A DNA stretch of 64,000 nucleotides, from positions 124,001 through 188,000 of the forward strand of contig JAEUUZ010000059.1 in NCBI GenBank assembly GCA_016786765.1, read 5' to 3'. The notes under the pieces are model-generated. The model did not search any database. It was not told where the DNA came from and saw nothing but the letters and a program-made list of their open reading frames with translations. Both the position numbers and the translations under genes were made by a program. Numbering within the stretch: position 1 is the first letter of the stretch; every line of letters begins with the position of its first letter. The stretch comes from Chitinophagales bacterium. GTDB taxonomy: Bacteria > Bacteroidota > Bacteroidia > Chitinophagales > LD1. Positions 37,027-45,622 of this stretch are shown here, in pieces.

Positions 37027-37103
37027 GGGCGTGTAACCGGCTGTCCGTTGCAATCTTTGTCCATAGGAATGGTCAAAGGATTTTCACTGCCATCCGGCAC
37101 GCG
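37027..37103. repeat. Intergenic repeat, copy 1
   Basis: This block is repeated in inverted orientation at 48482-48561. The best-matching core is 47 bases (37043-37089) with only four mismatches, ending in GGATTTTCACTGC here and GGATTTCCACTGC there. It starts 25 bp after the DUF4442 gene stop. No ORF uses it and it does not fold as a tRNA. Confidence 0.75.
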
Positions 37104-37341
37104 GCTTGGTGAATGGGTTCGATATTTAGTAGTCGATACAAAGAAGTGTGTTATTAACTATTTTATCTGTCTCAATCTAAATGTATTACTTTGATAAAGT
37201 CGGATTTAGAAGGCACAAGAACGAGTATAAATACCTGATAAACGCGTATTTATTGTGCTGAATTAGCTCTAATGTAATTTACCTTTGACAAAGTGAAAAT
37301 TCTGAATAAATAGTTCATTTTATAAAAATTAACCTACAAAT
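37104..37341. promoter_or_regulatory. Upstream region of the 37342 operon
   Basis: The 238 bp before the operon hold two operator-like palindromes, ACTTTGATAAAGT (37188-37200) and CTTTGACAAAG (37283-37293, perfect around a central A), and between them a perfect 8-bp inverted repeat ATAAATAC/GTATTTAT (37227-37253). The second palindrome overlaps TACCTTTG (37280-37287), which fits the Bacteroidota -7 consensus. Operators and promoter are inferred from sequence only. Confidence 0.45.
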
Positions 37342-37800
37342 ATGGAAGCCCTAATAATAGCCGAAGACCCAAATAGAACGATTGTGAAATTTTCGGAAGA
37401 CTATAGTATAAAACAGTCATTATTTGAGCAAGGAGTTTCATTAACTATAGATGTATTTTGTTCCAAAATTATTCAACCTGCTCATAGTGCCACTTTATAT
37501 GGAGGTACTCCTTCCCCAAGATATCTCATAAAACCAGCACGAGAATTGATTTCTGATATTAAATTGAACATTACAGCAAAGGAGTTGAAAGGCTGTCGCT
37601 TAACTTTTGTATCCAGTATAACAAAAATAGATGTGGAGGGGATATTGTTAACGGATGATGAATTGAATAACGATATTTTGTTAACTGTCAAGTATCTTTT
37701 AAAGGCAGGTGAAGATATAATCGCAGATTTTGATGTTAAAGGAAAGTATCCTAGACAAGTAATAGAATCTTTTCGTACTACCCTAAAATTTAAATCATGA
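37342..37800 (+). CDS. Protein of unknown function, operon gene 1
   Basis: A 152-aa protein with no signal peptide or membrane segment. The first half contains FCSKIIQPAHSATLYGGTPSPRYLIKP and the second is a predicted beta-rich region with KLNITAKELKGCRLTFVSSITKIDVEGILLTDDELNND. I recognise no family. The stop overlaps the next gene's ATG by four bases (ATGA), which shows translational coupling with the exported protein that follows. Confidence 0.72.
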   Translation: MEALIIAEDPNRTIVKFSEDYSIKQSLFEQGVSLTIDVFCSKIIQPAHSATLYGGTPSPRYLIKPARELISDIKLNITAKELKGCRLTFVSSITKIDVEGILLTDDELNNDILLTVKYLLKAGEDIIADFDVKGKYPRQVIESFRTTLKFKS

Positions 37801-39074
37801 AAAATCTAGCACTTTGTTTTTTTACATTATATCTAAATTTTTTTGCAATGGGTCAAACCATTGATCAAATGCGTACACCTCTCTCTCCAGCATACACCAT
37901 TTTAGATCAGACTCCAACAACAATTGAGCGACCATCATCTGTCCAAGCGCTAAGTACAAATATTCAAAGCGCTTTTGCAAATGGGAAATTTAAGCCTGGT
38001 ATTGGTCTAGAGTTGACCCCATTTTGGATGATGCTAAAAAAGAACTACACCATCACAGAGTATCTTTCTGCCGATCCGAAAGGAAGAAAAGATTATGGTA
38101 AACTTCTATTGCAACATCTCTCTTTTTCCGCTGCTACTTCTTCTTCAGACACTTTTTCCGTTGGAAGTATTACACCTGGTTTGGGGATATCATATGGCGT
38201 ACGAGCATTGATATGGCCTGGCAATATTTCGAAAAGAACTTTAGCCAAAATTGAAGCGATAAACACAACTGTAAAAGGCAATAGTTATTTAAATGTTGAG
38301 TTAGAAAACGTTCTATCGGATATTGAAAGTGAAGACGAACAAACACTTAATGCCGAAAGGTTGAAAAGTATATTAAGTAATAGACTTCATGTTGAATTCT
38401 CAAAAAGCGAAGAAGATATATTAAGAGAAATTGATAAAAGGGGCTCATCAGCATTTGAGAAAAATAAAGGTTATTGCTATGATTTTGTGAACGAATACAT
38501 TAAGACAAAACTTCCCCTATTTGTAAAGGATGCAGTTGCTTTATCCAAAGAGTTATCGAGTGCTAGGGAGGGATTTATGTGGGAGGTAGCTACTGCAGGT
38601 TTAACTGTTTTTCAAGAAAATAAGTTTAGTAAGTCTTATTTTGCAAAGGCTCAAGTTTGGACTACTTTATCCTATAGAATTTTATCTGATGATGAGAATC
38701 TGAAAAAGAGCGTGGACATTATGATGCTTTTCCGTGGGACATTTAATGATCGTTCAATCGATTCATCCCATTATTTCGATATTGCCGGGAAAATTCAATG
38801 GAATAATAATAGTTGGGATTTAAGTGTTGAAGGAGCTATGCGATTTGCAACAAGACCAACCACAATCCCTGACGTAAATGGGAAAATACCTAAAAACTAC
38901 ACTTATCGTTTAGTCGCAAATTTCAACTACAAGATTAATAATGTTATTGGTCTAAACGTCTCATTTGGCAAATCTTTTGATGGTATTTCAACTGAATTTG
39001 ATAAAAAAAAGGAGCAATCTATTCTAGCATCTGGTGGGCTTAATGTGGGAATTGGAAAACTTAATACAAAATAA
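37797..39074 (+). CDS. Exported beta-rich (possible outer-membrane) protein, operon gene 2
   Basis: A 425-aa protein with signal peptide (cleavage near GQ, residue 20). It has alternating amphipathic stretches typical of an outer-membrane barrel: FKPGIGLELTPFWMML, HLSFSAATSSSDTFSVGSITPGLGISYGVRALIW, FNYKINNVIGLNVSFGKSF. A helical middle section of about 120 residues (EDEQTLNAERLKSILSN to LPLFVKDAVAL) interrupts it. The end, GGLNVGIGKLNTK, lacks the terminal Phe usual for Bacteroidota barrels. No homology recognised. Confidence 0.7.
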   Translation: MKNLALCFFTLYLNFFAMGQTIDQMRTPLSPAYTILDQTPTTIERPSSVQALSTNIQSAFANGKFKPGIGLELTPFWMMLKKNYTITEYLSADPKGRKDYGKLLLQHLSFSAATSSSDTFSVGSITPGLGISYGVRALIWPGNISKRTLAKIEAINTTVKGNSYLNVELENVLSDIESEDEQTLNAERLKSILSNRLHVEFSKSEEDILREIDKRGSSAFEKNKGYCYDFVNEYIKTKLPLFVKDAVALSKELSSAREGFMWEVATAGLTVFQENKFSKSYFAKAQVWTTLSYRILSDDENLKKSVDIMMLFRGTFNDRSIDSSHYFDIAGKIQWNNNSWDLSVEGAMRFATRPTTIPDVNGKIPKNYTYRLVANFNYKINNVIGLNVSFGKSFDGISTEFDKKKEQSILASGGLNVGIGKLNTK

Positions 39075-39084
39075 GTTTTCTCAC

Positions 39085-39112
39085 TTTGGTTGGTGTTCCG
39101 CCACCAACCAAA
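39085..39112. repeat. Perfect 11-bp hairpin repeat, possible terminator
   Basis: TTTGGTTGGTG (39085-39095) pairs perfectly with CACCAACCAAA (39102-39112) across a 6-base loop, 10 bp after the preceding gene. A related but imperfect copy stands at 48352-48400. No T run follows, so rho-independent termination is possible but weak. Confidence 0.6.
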
Positions 39113-39264
39113 ACTATCAGTGGCAAAATTTACTTGTTTACAATCTGCAAACAGAACAAGCAACAGATAAAGGTAATTCAACCCCATAAGACTTGAATGG
39201 TCGAGGATTTAATTTCTAGAAATAGTATTATTCGAAATATTGCTAAACATTCTAAACTATTTAT

Positions 39265-39357
39265 ATGCTTTTACTTGTACTTCTTTCTTTTTTGAATAGC
39301 TCTTTTAAGCTGTCGCTTACAATTGGTATTGTTTTTACTTTGGGAGCAGTAGCATGA
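39265..39357 (+). other. N-terminal fragment upstream of an in-frame stop
   Basis: A 30-codon frame, ATG 39265 to TGA 39355-39357, encodes MLLLVLLSFLNSSF followed by a hydrophobic stretch ending FTLGAVA. It is in the same frame as, and directly abuts, the next gene at 39358. Together they would make a two-helix membrane protein, so this is probably the original N-terminus cut off by a nonsense codon. Confidence 0.55.
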
Positions 39358-40089
39358 GTGTTTTTTATTTACCGTATCTTAAAAGATAAAGAAATAGATG
39401 ATGCACGTGCAGACAAATTTATTGAGTTAGGGAAATGGCTGTTTGTATCCGTTGCCATGGTGCTTGGCGCAGCTGTAATTAGTGATAGTTTCAAAGAACG
39501 CGATCAAGATGTTAAAGAAATGGCACTTTTTGAAAAATATGCGACCACTTTCTCAACCCTCGAAGGTTTTGATGTAAAATGGAACATGTGTGAATACTTC
39601 GCTGCAGTTGCACCTGAGGGACAGTTAAGAGAGTCTTGGGGGAAATATAAAGAGGTGTTAAACCCATATTTTAAGAGTTACACGAATAATAAAATGGTAG
39701 TAGGTGTATTGGAAGACAAAAAGATTAAAACGACTTCTGAAATAATGGTGCTAAAAAAAATCCAAGCAGATATTGCTTCTTTAGATAAACCCTTTGTTAT
39801 TAGTGAAGCGTCAATGAATGAATACTTGATTATTATATCAAACGATGAAAGTTTAGCAGGGGCAACTGATGAATTTAATAAAGTAAAGGCTAATTCGAAA
39901 GCTTGCATTATCAAACAAAATGAAAATTCGTTCATCACCATTTTTGACCGTTACAGGACACAGGCAGAGGCTTTGGATGCACTTTCTGCTGCTAAAAAAG
40001 TTAATGCAGGAGCTTATATTATGGAGCTCAATAGGCTATGTAGTAAAGGGATATTGCCTTCTACAGATTGTATGATTTGTAATAACTAG
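39358..40089 (+). CDS. Membrane-anchored protein of unknown function, maybe N-terminally truncated
   Basis: A 243-aa protein from GTG 39358, directly after an in-frame TGA. It starts FFIYRILKDKEIDDARADKFIELG, has one membrane helix (residues about 25-42, WLFVSVAMVLGAAVI) and a soluble domain of about 195 residues ending in CSKGILPSTDCMICNN. Segments CIIKQNENSFITIFDRYRTQ and ALDALSAAKKVNAGAYIMEL recall a SPOR fold (peptidoglycan-binding), a low-confidence reading. If the TGA is read through or is a sequencing error, a first helix ending GAVA would precede it. Confidence 0.6.
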   Translation: MFFIYRILKDKEIDDARADKFIELGKWLFVSVAMVLGAAVISDSFKERDQDVKEMALFEKYATTFSTLEGFDVKWNMCEYFAAVAPEGQLRESWGKYKEVLNPYFKSYTNNKMVVGVLEDKKIKTTSEIMVLKKIQADIASLDKPFVISEASMNEYLIIISNDESLAGATDEFNKVKANSKACIIKQNENSFITIFDRYRTQAEALDALSAAKKVNAGAYIMELNRLCSKGILPSTDCMICNN

Positions 40090-40407
40090 TTTAAACTTGA
40101 ACGCTGTCTGTAATCTGATTATAGGTAAGTTATAAATGTAGTATTGACTTTCTTCAATTCATTACTTCTCTCTTTCTAGTTCGTTTTTAAAGTTTTTTCG
40201 AATGCTATATCACCTATACAAATATTTCAAAATGGCAGTCGTGTGTATAACAAGCATACAATTTAAGTTCCTTTCGAAATATAATGTATACAGTTGTAGG
40301 TTATCCTAAATTATACGCTCTAGCTAGAGACTATGTGTTTCAAGTTTTTTAGTTTAAAAACTTTTTCGTTACATTGTTATCAAACAAAAAAAAATCAAAT
40401 TTAGTTC
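40090..40407. other. 318-bp AT-rich intergenic region
   Basis: No ORF, RNA gene or clear promoter consensus was found. The only structure noted is a short palindrome TCTAGCTAGA near 40319 and stretches of poly-A before the next start. It separates the unknown operon from the SRPBCC gene. Confidence 0.5.
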
Positions 40408-40863
40408 ATGCAACTCCTTCCGCTCACACCCGATTGCACCATTATTTCTTCACGCATTCTTGATGCACATGTTGATTTGGTTTACCGTGCTTTTGAAGAC
40501 CCCGAGCATTTGAAAAACTGGTGGGGTCCACATGGCTTTACAAATACCTTTAACGACTTCGATTTACAAGTGGGTGGCCAATGGAACTTAATTATGCATG
40601 GCCCTGATGGCGCAAACTATACTAACGAAAGTGTTTTCTTGATCGTTGATAAACCGCACCGAGTGGCTTGGTATCGCTTAACAAATCCGCTCTTTCACAT
40701 GCTCATCACTTTTGATGAATTACAAGAGCACAAAACAAAAGTTACCTTCTATATGATTTTCGAAACAGCAAAAGAATGTGAGGCGATTCGATACTATGTT
40801 GTAGATAAAAACGAAGAGAATTTTGATCGATTAGAAGAAGAACTCAAAAAGATGACAATTTAA
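40408..40863 (+). CDS. SRPBCC / AHSA1-like START-fold protein
   Basis: A 151-aa protein of the Activator-of-Hsp90-ATPase-1-like SRPBCC group: RILDAHVDLVYRAFEDPEHLKNWWGPHGF, DFDLQVGGQWNLIMHGPDG and PHRVAWYRLTNPLFHMLITFDEL. These proteins have a hydrophobic ligand cavity; the ligand is unknown. The next gene begins 18 bp later, and SRPBCC and YdeI-like genes are often neighbours. Confidence 0.9.
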   Translation: MQLLPLTPDCTIISSRILDAHVDLVYRAFEDPEHLKNWWGPHGFTNTFNDFDLQVGGQWNLIMHGPDGANYTNESVFLIVDKPHRVAWYRLTNPLFHMLITFDELQEHKTKVTFYMIFETAKECEAIRYYVVDKNEENFDRLEEELKKMTI

Positions 40864-40881
40864 TCGTATCTCCACAATAGC

Positions 40882-41439
40882 ATGACACCTACTTTTTTCG
40901 CAACACAAGAAGCCTTCCGTACATGGTTGAAGAAACACCACAACACTGAAACAGAGTTACTGGTGGGTTTCTATAAAATAGGCAGCCATAAACCTTCTAT
41001 CACTTGGTCGCAATCTGTTGATCAAGCATTGTGCTTTGGTTGGATTGATGGTGTTCGCAAATCAGTAGACAGCGAAAGTTATTGCATTCGTTTTACGCCT
41101 CGCAAAGCCGTTAGCATTTGGAGCGCCATCAATATTAAAAAAGTTGAAGATCTAACGGCACAAGGTTTGATGCAACCTGCAGGCTTTAAAGCGTTTAGTT
41201 TACGAAAGGAAAGTAAGTCGCGCATTTACTCACACGAAAATGAAACGGCTGCACTAACACCTGAAATGGAGCAGCAATTTAAAGCAAACACAAATGCTTG
41301 GGAATTCTTTCAAGCGCAAGCACCATCCTACAAGAAATTAGCTCTGCATTGGCTGATAAGTGCAGAGCAAGAGAAAACAAAGTCTAAGCGACTCTTAAAG
41401 TTAATCGAGTTTAGTCAAGATGGCAAAAGGCTTTTGTAA
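40882..41439 (+). CDS. YdeI/OmpD-associated family protein
   Basis: A 185-aa protein of the YdeI/OmdA family, marked by FRTWLKKHHNTETELLVGFYKIGSHKPSITW, the QALCFGWIDGVRKSVD core and RFTPRKAVSIWSAINIKKVEDL. Family members have been linked to antimicrobial-peptide resistance in enteric bacteria, but the molecular role is unclear. It is likely co-transcribed with the SRPBCC gene upstream. Confidence 0.88.
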   Translation: MTPTFFATQEAFRTWLKKHHNTETELLVGFYKIGSHKPSITWSQSVDQALCFGWIDGVRKSVDSESYCIRFTPRKAVSIWSAINIKKVEDLTAQGLMQPAGFKAFSLRKESKSRIYSHENETAALTPEMEQQFKANTNAWEFFQAQAPSYKKLALHWLISAEQEKTKSKRLLKLIEFSQDGKRLL

Positions 41440-41485
41440 TGTCTTACCATTTTAGTACTTGTGTTTTTCATCAAGTGCTTAAATT

Positions 41486-41548
41486 TGTAGAGTGGCTTTC
41501 CATTCTTAATCGTTTGAATTTGCTATAGTTTTCGGTATGTAGAGTGGC
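41486..41548. repeat. 11-bp direct repeats upstream of the GlxA-like gene
   Basis: TGTAGAGTGGC occurs at 41486-41496 and again at 41538-41548, 52 bp apart, which is about five DNA turns. They lie just upstream of the promoter at 41565-41609. AraC-family proteins often bind two direct half-sites in this arrangement, so these could be operator half-sites. Confidence 0.5.
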
Positions 41549-41564
41549 CGAAAATGTCTTTTTG

Positions 41565-41609
41565 TTGTCTTAACGGATTCATTAATTGTACTTAGATTTG
41601 TTCAACAAA
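41565..41609 (+). promoter_or_regulatory. Promoter with palindromic operator, copy 1
   Basis: TTGTC (41565-41569), a 23-bp spacer, then TAGATTTG (41593-41600, fits TAnnTTTG). The -7 box overlaps a perfect 13-bp palindrome TTTGTTCAACAAA (41597-41609). The gene starts at 41615. The same arrangement with the same 23-bp spacer occurs at 45666-45710. Shared regulation is inferred from this identity. Confidence 0.6.
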
Positions 41610-41614
41610 AAATT

Positions 41615-42532
41615 ATGGCGACACGATTTGTATTTTTACTCTTACCGCAGCTTCACATATTAGATTTGGCAGGTCCGGATCAAGCATTACATGAGGCAAT
41701 GGATTATGGTGCGGATTTTTCAATCGAATATTGCGGGATTAATGAATCTATAGTATCTACAAGTGGTTTGCCTTTCGGGGAAGTGCAACATTTTACAAAA
41801 GTCAAATTGAAGAAAGGCGATTTTCTGGTAATTCCAGGTTCTGATTTTACGTACCTGATTTCTCCAAAGTTCCTCGCAAAGAAAGATTTGTTTCAATGGA
41901 TTGGAACAAATTATACAAAGGGCGTTAATATTTGCAGCATTTGTATTGGTGCTTTCGTGTTGGCCGAAACCGGATTATTAAATGGCTTATCGTGTACAAC
42001 TCATTTTAAAAAAACAAAGGAGCTACAAAAGCGTTATCCTAAACTAAAGGTAATTGAAAATATTCTATTCACCGATCATAACGGTATATATACAAGCGCT
42101 GGGATTGCATCGGGGATTGACTTAATGTTGCACATCATTGAGAAACTAAAGGGGAGTTACTTTGCCTACAAAGTTGCCAGAGAATTAGTGGTTTACAACC
42201 GCAGAGCCGGACATTTAGCCCAAGAAAGTGAGATGTTGAAATTTAGAAATCACATACATTCTGGTGTTCATAAAGTGCAAGATTTCATTATTGAAAATAT
42301 ACACCGGAAAATAAGCATGAGCGATTTAGCGAATATCGCCAACATGAGCGAGCGTAATTTTACACGAGTATTTAAAAAGGAAACGAATATAACCGTTAAC
42401 GATTTTGTAACCATTATTCGGAAAGAGAAAAGTATGGATTTACTTAAGAATCCGGATTTGTCAAAGCGCGAAATAGCCAACAAAGTTGGTCTTCAAAGTG
42501 AAAAGCAATTAGCCCGAATTCTCAACAAATAA
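41615..42532 (+). CDS. GlxA-family transcriptional regulator (DJ-1/PfpI-AraC)
   Basis: A 305-aa regulator. N-terminal DJ-1/PfpI-like domain (about 1-195) with the nucleophile elbow SICIGAFVLAETGLL; C-terminal AraC-type HTH (about 220-305) with DLANIANMSERNFTRVFKKETN and KREIANKVGLQSEKQLARIL. GlxA-type regulators usually control genes linked to small-metabolite or stress responses. It sits three bases before the M1-like gene, and the promoter ahead of it carries a 13-bp palindrome (see 41565-41609), so autoregulation and control of the neighbour are plausible. Confidence 0.9.
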   Translation: MATRFVFLLLPQLHILDLAGPDQALHEAMDYGADFSIEYCGINESIVSTSGLPFGEVQHFTKVKLKKGDFLVIPGSDFTYLISPKFLAKKDLFQWIGTNYTKGVNICSICIGAFVLAETGLLNGLSCTTHFKKTKELQKRYPKLKVIENILFTDHNGIYTSAGIASGIDLMLHIIEKLKGSYFAYKVARELVVYNRRAGHLAQESEMLKFRNHIHSGVHKVQDFIIENIHRKISMSDLANIANMSERNFTRVFKKETNITVNDFVTIIRKEKSMDLLKNPDLSKREIANKVGLQSEKQLARILNK

Positions 42533-42535
42533 CAC

Positions 42536-45070
42536 ATGAAATCAATTTTGCTTTCGTGTATTTTCTATCTATTAATTGCTGATTCAATGATAGCGCAAAC
42601 AATCGATACAAAACATATTTTGATACACTTAACCTTCGATTGGCAACAACGTCTGGCCGATGGATTTGTGGAGATAACTCTTTCACCTACTCAAGAAACG
42701 AATACGATTTGCTTAGATGCCGGAATGTTGAATATAAAGTCGGTTTTCCTTAACAATAAATTGTTATCGTTTAGTTATGATGGTAGCGATACTAAAGACA
42801 ACCTTCTCATTCAACTGGATAAAACCTATCAAACAAACGAATCATTAGTTTTAAAAATAAATTATACTACTACTTATGAGAATCGGTCTGACCCGAATGC
42901 AATTTGGGGGAGTTTTGGCAAAGGCTTGCGATTCCAAGGTCCAACAGCAACATCACCTTCTAAAAGGAGGCAGATATGGAGCAGTGGAGAACCAGAAGGC
43001 AATAAATACTGGTTCCCATGTCATGAGGCAATAGAGGATATTCACACTACAGAGGTAATAGCGACAGTTGAAAAGCCATTGATGGTCATTAGCAATGGTA
43101 CACTTCACCCAGTAACGGATAATGGTAATAACACCCGAACTTTTCATTATACTTCGGATACTCCATTCCCTAATTATCTGGTAGCAATTGTAGTTGGAGA
43201 ATATGATGATGTAATGCTACAATCGAATACTACAACTATTCACAATTATGGATATCCACACGAGCGTGATGCAGTAAAAGCTACAACTGAACTGCTTCCC
43301 AGTATGTTGCAATTTTTGGAACAGAAAACGAATTATACATATCCCTTCAAACAATATTCGCAGGTAGTTGTGCAAGATTACCCTTTCCCCGGTTTAGTAG
43401 GGCAACATTCTGTTTCAATTTTGTCGGATAACTATATTGATGATTATGGTGTGCATAAAGATTTTAAATATTTATGGGATGGAGTAGCTGTAGAAGCATT
43501 GGCCAGTCAGTGGTTTGGAAGTTTAATTATGCCAAAAAAGTGGGGCGATATTTGGTTGAGTAAGGCATTTGCCCAATATTTTGCCGGCCTTTTTACAGAA
43601 AAAGATAATGGCAGAACGGAGTATTTAAGTTATATACAGCCTTTTGAAAAAAGTAATGTGCTGAGTGAATGGGAGGCAGGAGTAATACACCCTACAGCTA
43701 TTAAGAATGCAGATCACAGATCTTCAGTTATACCTGAACAATATTCCAAATACAGAGGCGCTCTGATTTTGCGTATGCTGCAAAAAGAAATAGGAGAGGA
43801 GCATTGGTGGAAGGCTATACAGCTTTTTGTAAAAACAAGTGCATTTAAACAAGTGAGTACAAGTGATTTTCAAAAAACTATTGAGCAGGTTACAGGGAAA
43901 TCGTATCAATGGTTTTTCGATCAGTGGGTATATAAAATTGGATTACCACATTTTGAGGTTACTCAGCAGTATGATACAACACAAAAACAACTTATACTTA
44001 TTGTAAAACAACCAGAGAACGAGAAAAATGATAGTGCCTATGCGCAAGTAAAATTTTATACGGGTAAGCTTGATGTTGGAATCGAGAATGCAGTTCATAC
44101 AATACGTATTGAACCAAAAGCGGAGAACAGGTATGTTTTTTCATTATCAATTCCTCCAAAATTTATCCATTTTAATGTGGATGGGATATGGATTTGTAAG
44201 ACTGAATTTAAAAAATCATGCGATGAATATTTAATGCAGTTAAAATATTGTAACAGTGTTTTAGCAAAGCAAGAAGCGTTAGATCAGTTGGTAGAAATAG
44301 CCAATGATTCTGCCACTGCTAATGAGCTAAGGGAAAGAATAAAGACTGCCTTTTGTAACGAAATTCAATCTAAAACCTATTGGCGATATCGTGTATATGC
44401 TATAGGTAGTTTACGTAAGATTGTTGCAGCACCTTATAATGATGGAATTTGTTCAATGCTATTGGATATCATTAAAACAGAACATGCGTGGCTAAAAACT
44501 TCAGCTATTTTTAGTTTAGGAAATACTAAAGACGAAAAATATGTTGATGTGTATCTAGAGGCACTAAAAGATAGTAGCGATCGGGTGGTCAATGCTGCCG
44601 CTGTTGCATTAGGGAAAACAAAGTCTCATAGGGCGTATGCTGCTCTAATGGATTTAGAACATAAACCATCATGGAAAAATCAAAGTCGAATTAGTGCGCT
44701 GAATGGTTTGGAACAATTAGCGGATGATCGAGCAGCCACTTATGTATTAAATTGTATAAAAGATAATACCTCACCACGTTGGTTTTTGGCAACTCCGGTA
44801 TGGGATTACCCTTATGCTGCTGCAAATACTTTAGTAACTTTAAAAAAGGCTGATGAAGCTTTCCCTATTTTGTTTGAACGGTTTAAACAAGCATTGACCG
44901 ACAACGACATTAACGATATTTTTCAAAATGTTCAATTGATAGATATACTCAATGATAAAAGAGGTATAGAAGTATATCGTTTACTCAAGGAGAAATTTAA
45001 AATGGATACAGTAATCCTTGGCGCAGTTCAAAGTTACGAGCTACAGTATTTGGAACGAATGAAAGACTAG
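42536..45070 (+). CDS. M1 aminopeptidase homologue lacking zinc ligands (probable pseudoenzyme)
   Basis: An 844-aa exported protein with signal peptide (1-20), an M1-type N-terminal beta domain (WGSFGKGLRFQGP; EPEGNKYWFPCHEAIEDIHTTEV is a family phrase), a peptidase-like core and C-terminal HEAT-like repeats (about 650-810). In the core, HELAH is replaced by EALAS (320-324, followed by QWFGSLIMPKKWGDIW), and the third zinc ligand in WLNEGFA is Lys343 (WLSKAFA). The GAMEN motif is replaced by LVGQHSV. A working zinc site therefore seems absent. The fold match is strong; loss of catalysis is inferred. Confidence 0.83.
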   Translation: MKSILLSCIFYLLIADSMIAQTIDTKHILIHLTFDWQQRLADGFVEITLSPTQETNTICLDAGMLNIKSVFLNNKLLSFSYDGSDTKDNLLIQLDKTYQTNESLVLKINYTTTYENRSDPNAIWGSFGKGLRFQGPTATSPSKRRQIWSSGEPEGNKYWFPCHEAIEDIHTTEVIATVEKPLMVISNGTLHPVTDNGNNTRTFHYTSDTPFPNYLVAIVVGEYDDVMLQSNTTTIHNYGYPHERDAVKATTELLPSMLQFLEQKTNYTYPFKQYSQVVVQDYPFPGLVGQHSVSILSDNYIDDYGVHKDFKYLWDGVAVEALASQWFGSLIMPKKWGDIWLSKAFAQYFAGLFTEKDNGRTEYLSYIQPFEKSNVLSEWEAGVIHPTAIKNADHRSSVIPEQYSKYRGALILRMLQKEIGEEHWWKAIQLFVKTSAFKQVSTSDFQKTIEQVTGKSYQWFFDQWVYKIGLPHFEVTQQYDTTQKQLILIVKQPENEKNDSAYAQVKFYTGKLDVGIENAVHTIRIEPKAENRYVFSLSIPPKFIHFNVDGIWICKTEFKKSCDEYLMQLKYCNSVLAKQEALDQLVEIANDSATANELRERIKTAFCNEIQSKTYWRYRVYAIGSLRKIVAAPYNDGICSMLLDIIKTEHAWLKTSAIFSLGNTKDEKYVDVYLEALKDSSDRVVNAAAVALGKTKSHRAYAALMDLEHKPSWKNQSRISALNGLEQLADDRAATYVLNCIKDNTSPRWFLATPVWDYPYAAANTLVTLKKADEAFPILFERFKQALTDNDINDIFQNVQLIDILNDKRGIEVYRLLKEKFKMDTVILGAVQSYELQYLERMKD

Positions 45071-45129
45071 TATTATCTTTTTTTGTTATAGATAAATTGT
45101 TCCTCAGTCCACAATTCAAAAAGTAGTAT

Positions 45130-45591
45130 ATGTTTTCATCTTATTCTTCCAGGCCTATTCGTTTTATAAAAGTATTGCACCATCAAAATTGGAAGATTAA
45201 GCTATATAGCATTTCAGTAGAAAGTGCATTAGTTTCAGTCGATAACATCACCCTTGCCACAAGGTCTTTAGAGCAATGGCTCTCTAAATGTAACGTGTAT
45301 GCTCTCCCAACATATAATATAGCAACACTTATACTCCATGAGGGCAAAGAAGGATGTTTCGCTATTTTGAATTGGTGGCTTGATCAAAACATGACACAAA
45401 ACTATATTTACTTGAAGCGCCAACAGGAAAAAGTATTTGAGTTAGTTTCAGATCGAGGAATGTCGGTTTGTGTTTGGGAAATGGCTGTTCTTTGGCATGA
45501 ACGTAATGCATGGGTAAAACATGTGCTGATGCAACACGAACAGCCCAATTTTATTGGCTATCTAGCCGATCAATTGAATTGTGATATTTAA
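45130..45591 (+). CDS. Protein of unknown function
   Basis: A 153-aa soluble protein without signal peptide or membrane helix. It contains ALPTYNIATLILHEGKEGCFAILNWWLDQNMTQNYIYLKRQ and VCVWEMAVLWHERNAWVKHVLMQHEQPNF, which are rich in Trp and His. I recognise no family. It follows the M1-like gene by 59 bp on the same strand. Confidence 0.65.
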   Translation: MFSSYSSRPIRFIKVLHHQNWKIKLYSISVESALVSVDNITLATRSLEQWLSKCNVYALPTYNIATLILHEGKEGCFAILNWWLDQNMTQNYIYLKRQQEKVFELVSDRGMSVCVWEMAVLWHERNAWVKHVLMQHEQPNFIGYLADQLNCDI

Positions 45592-45622
45592 CAAGCGTTT
45601 ATTCCTCCAAACAAAATTTTAG

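Noticed and set aside
40090-40407. Integron-like attC or mobile-element remnant from AT-rich palindromes
   Set aside because: Only a 10-bp palindrome was found; no core sites or integrase.
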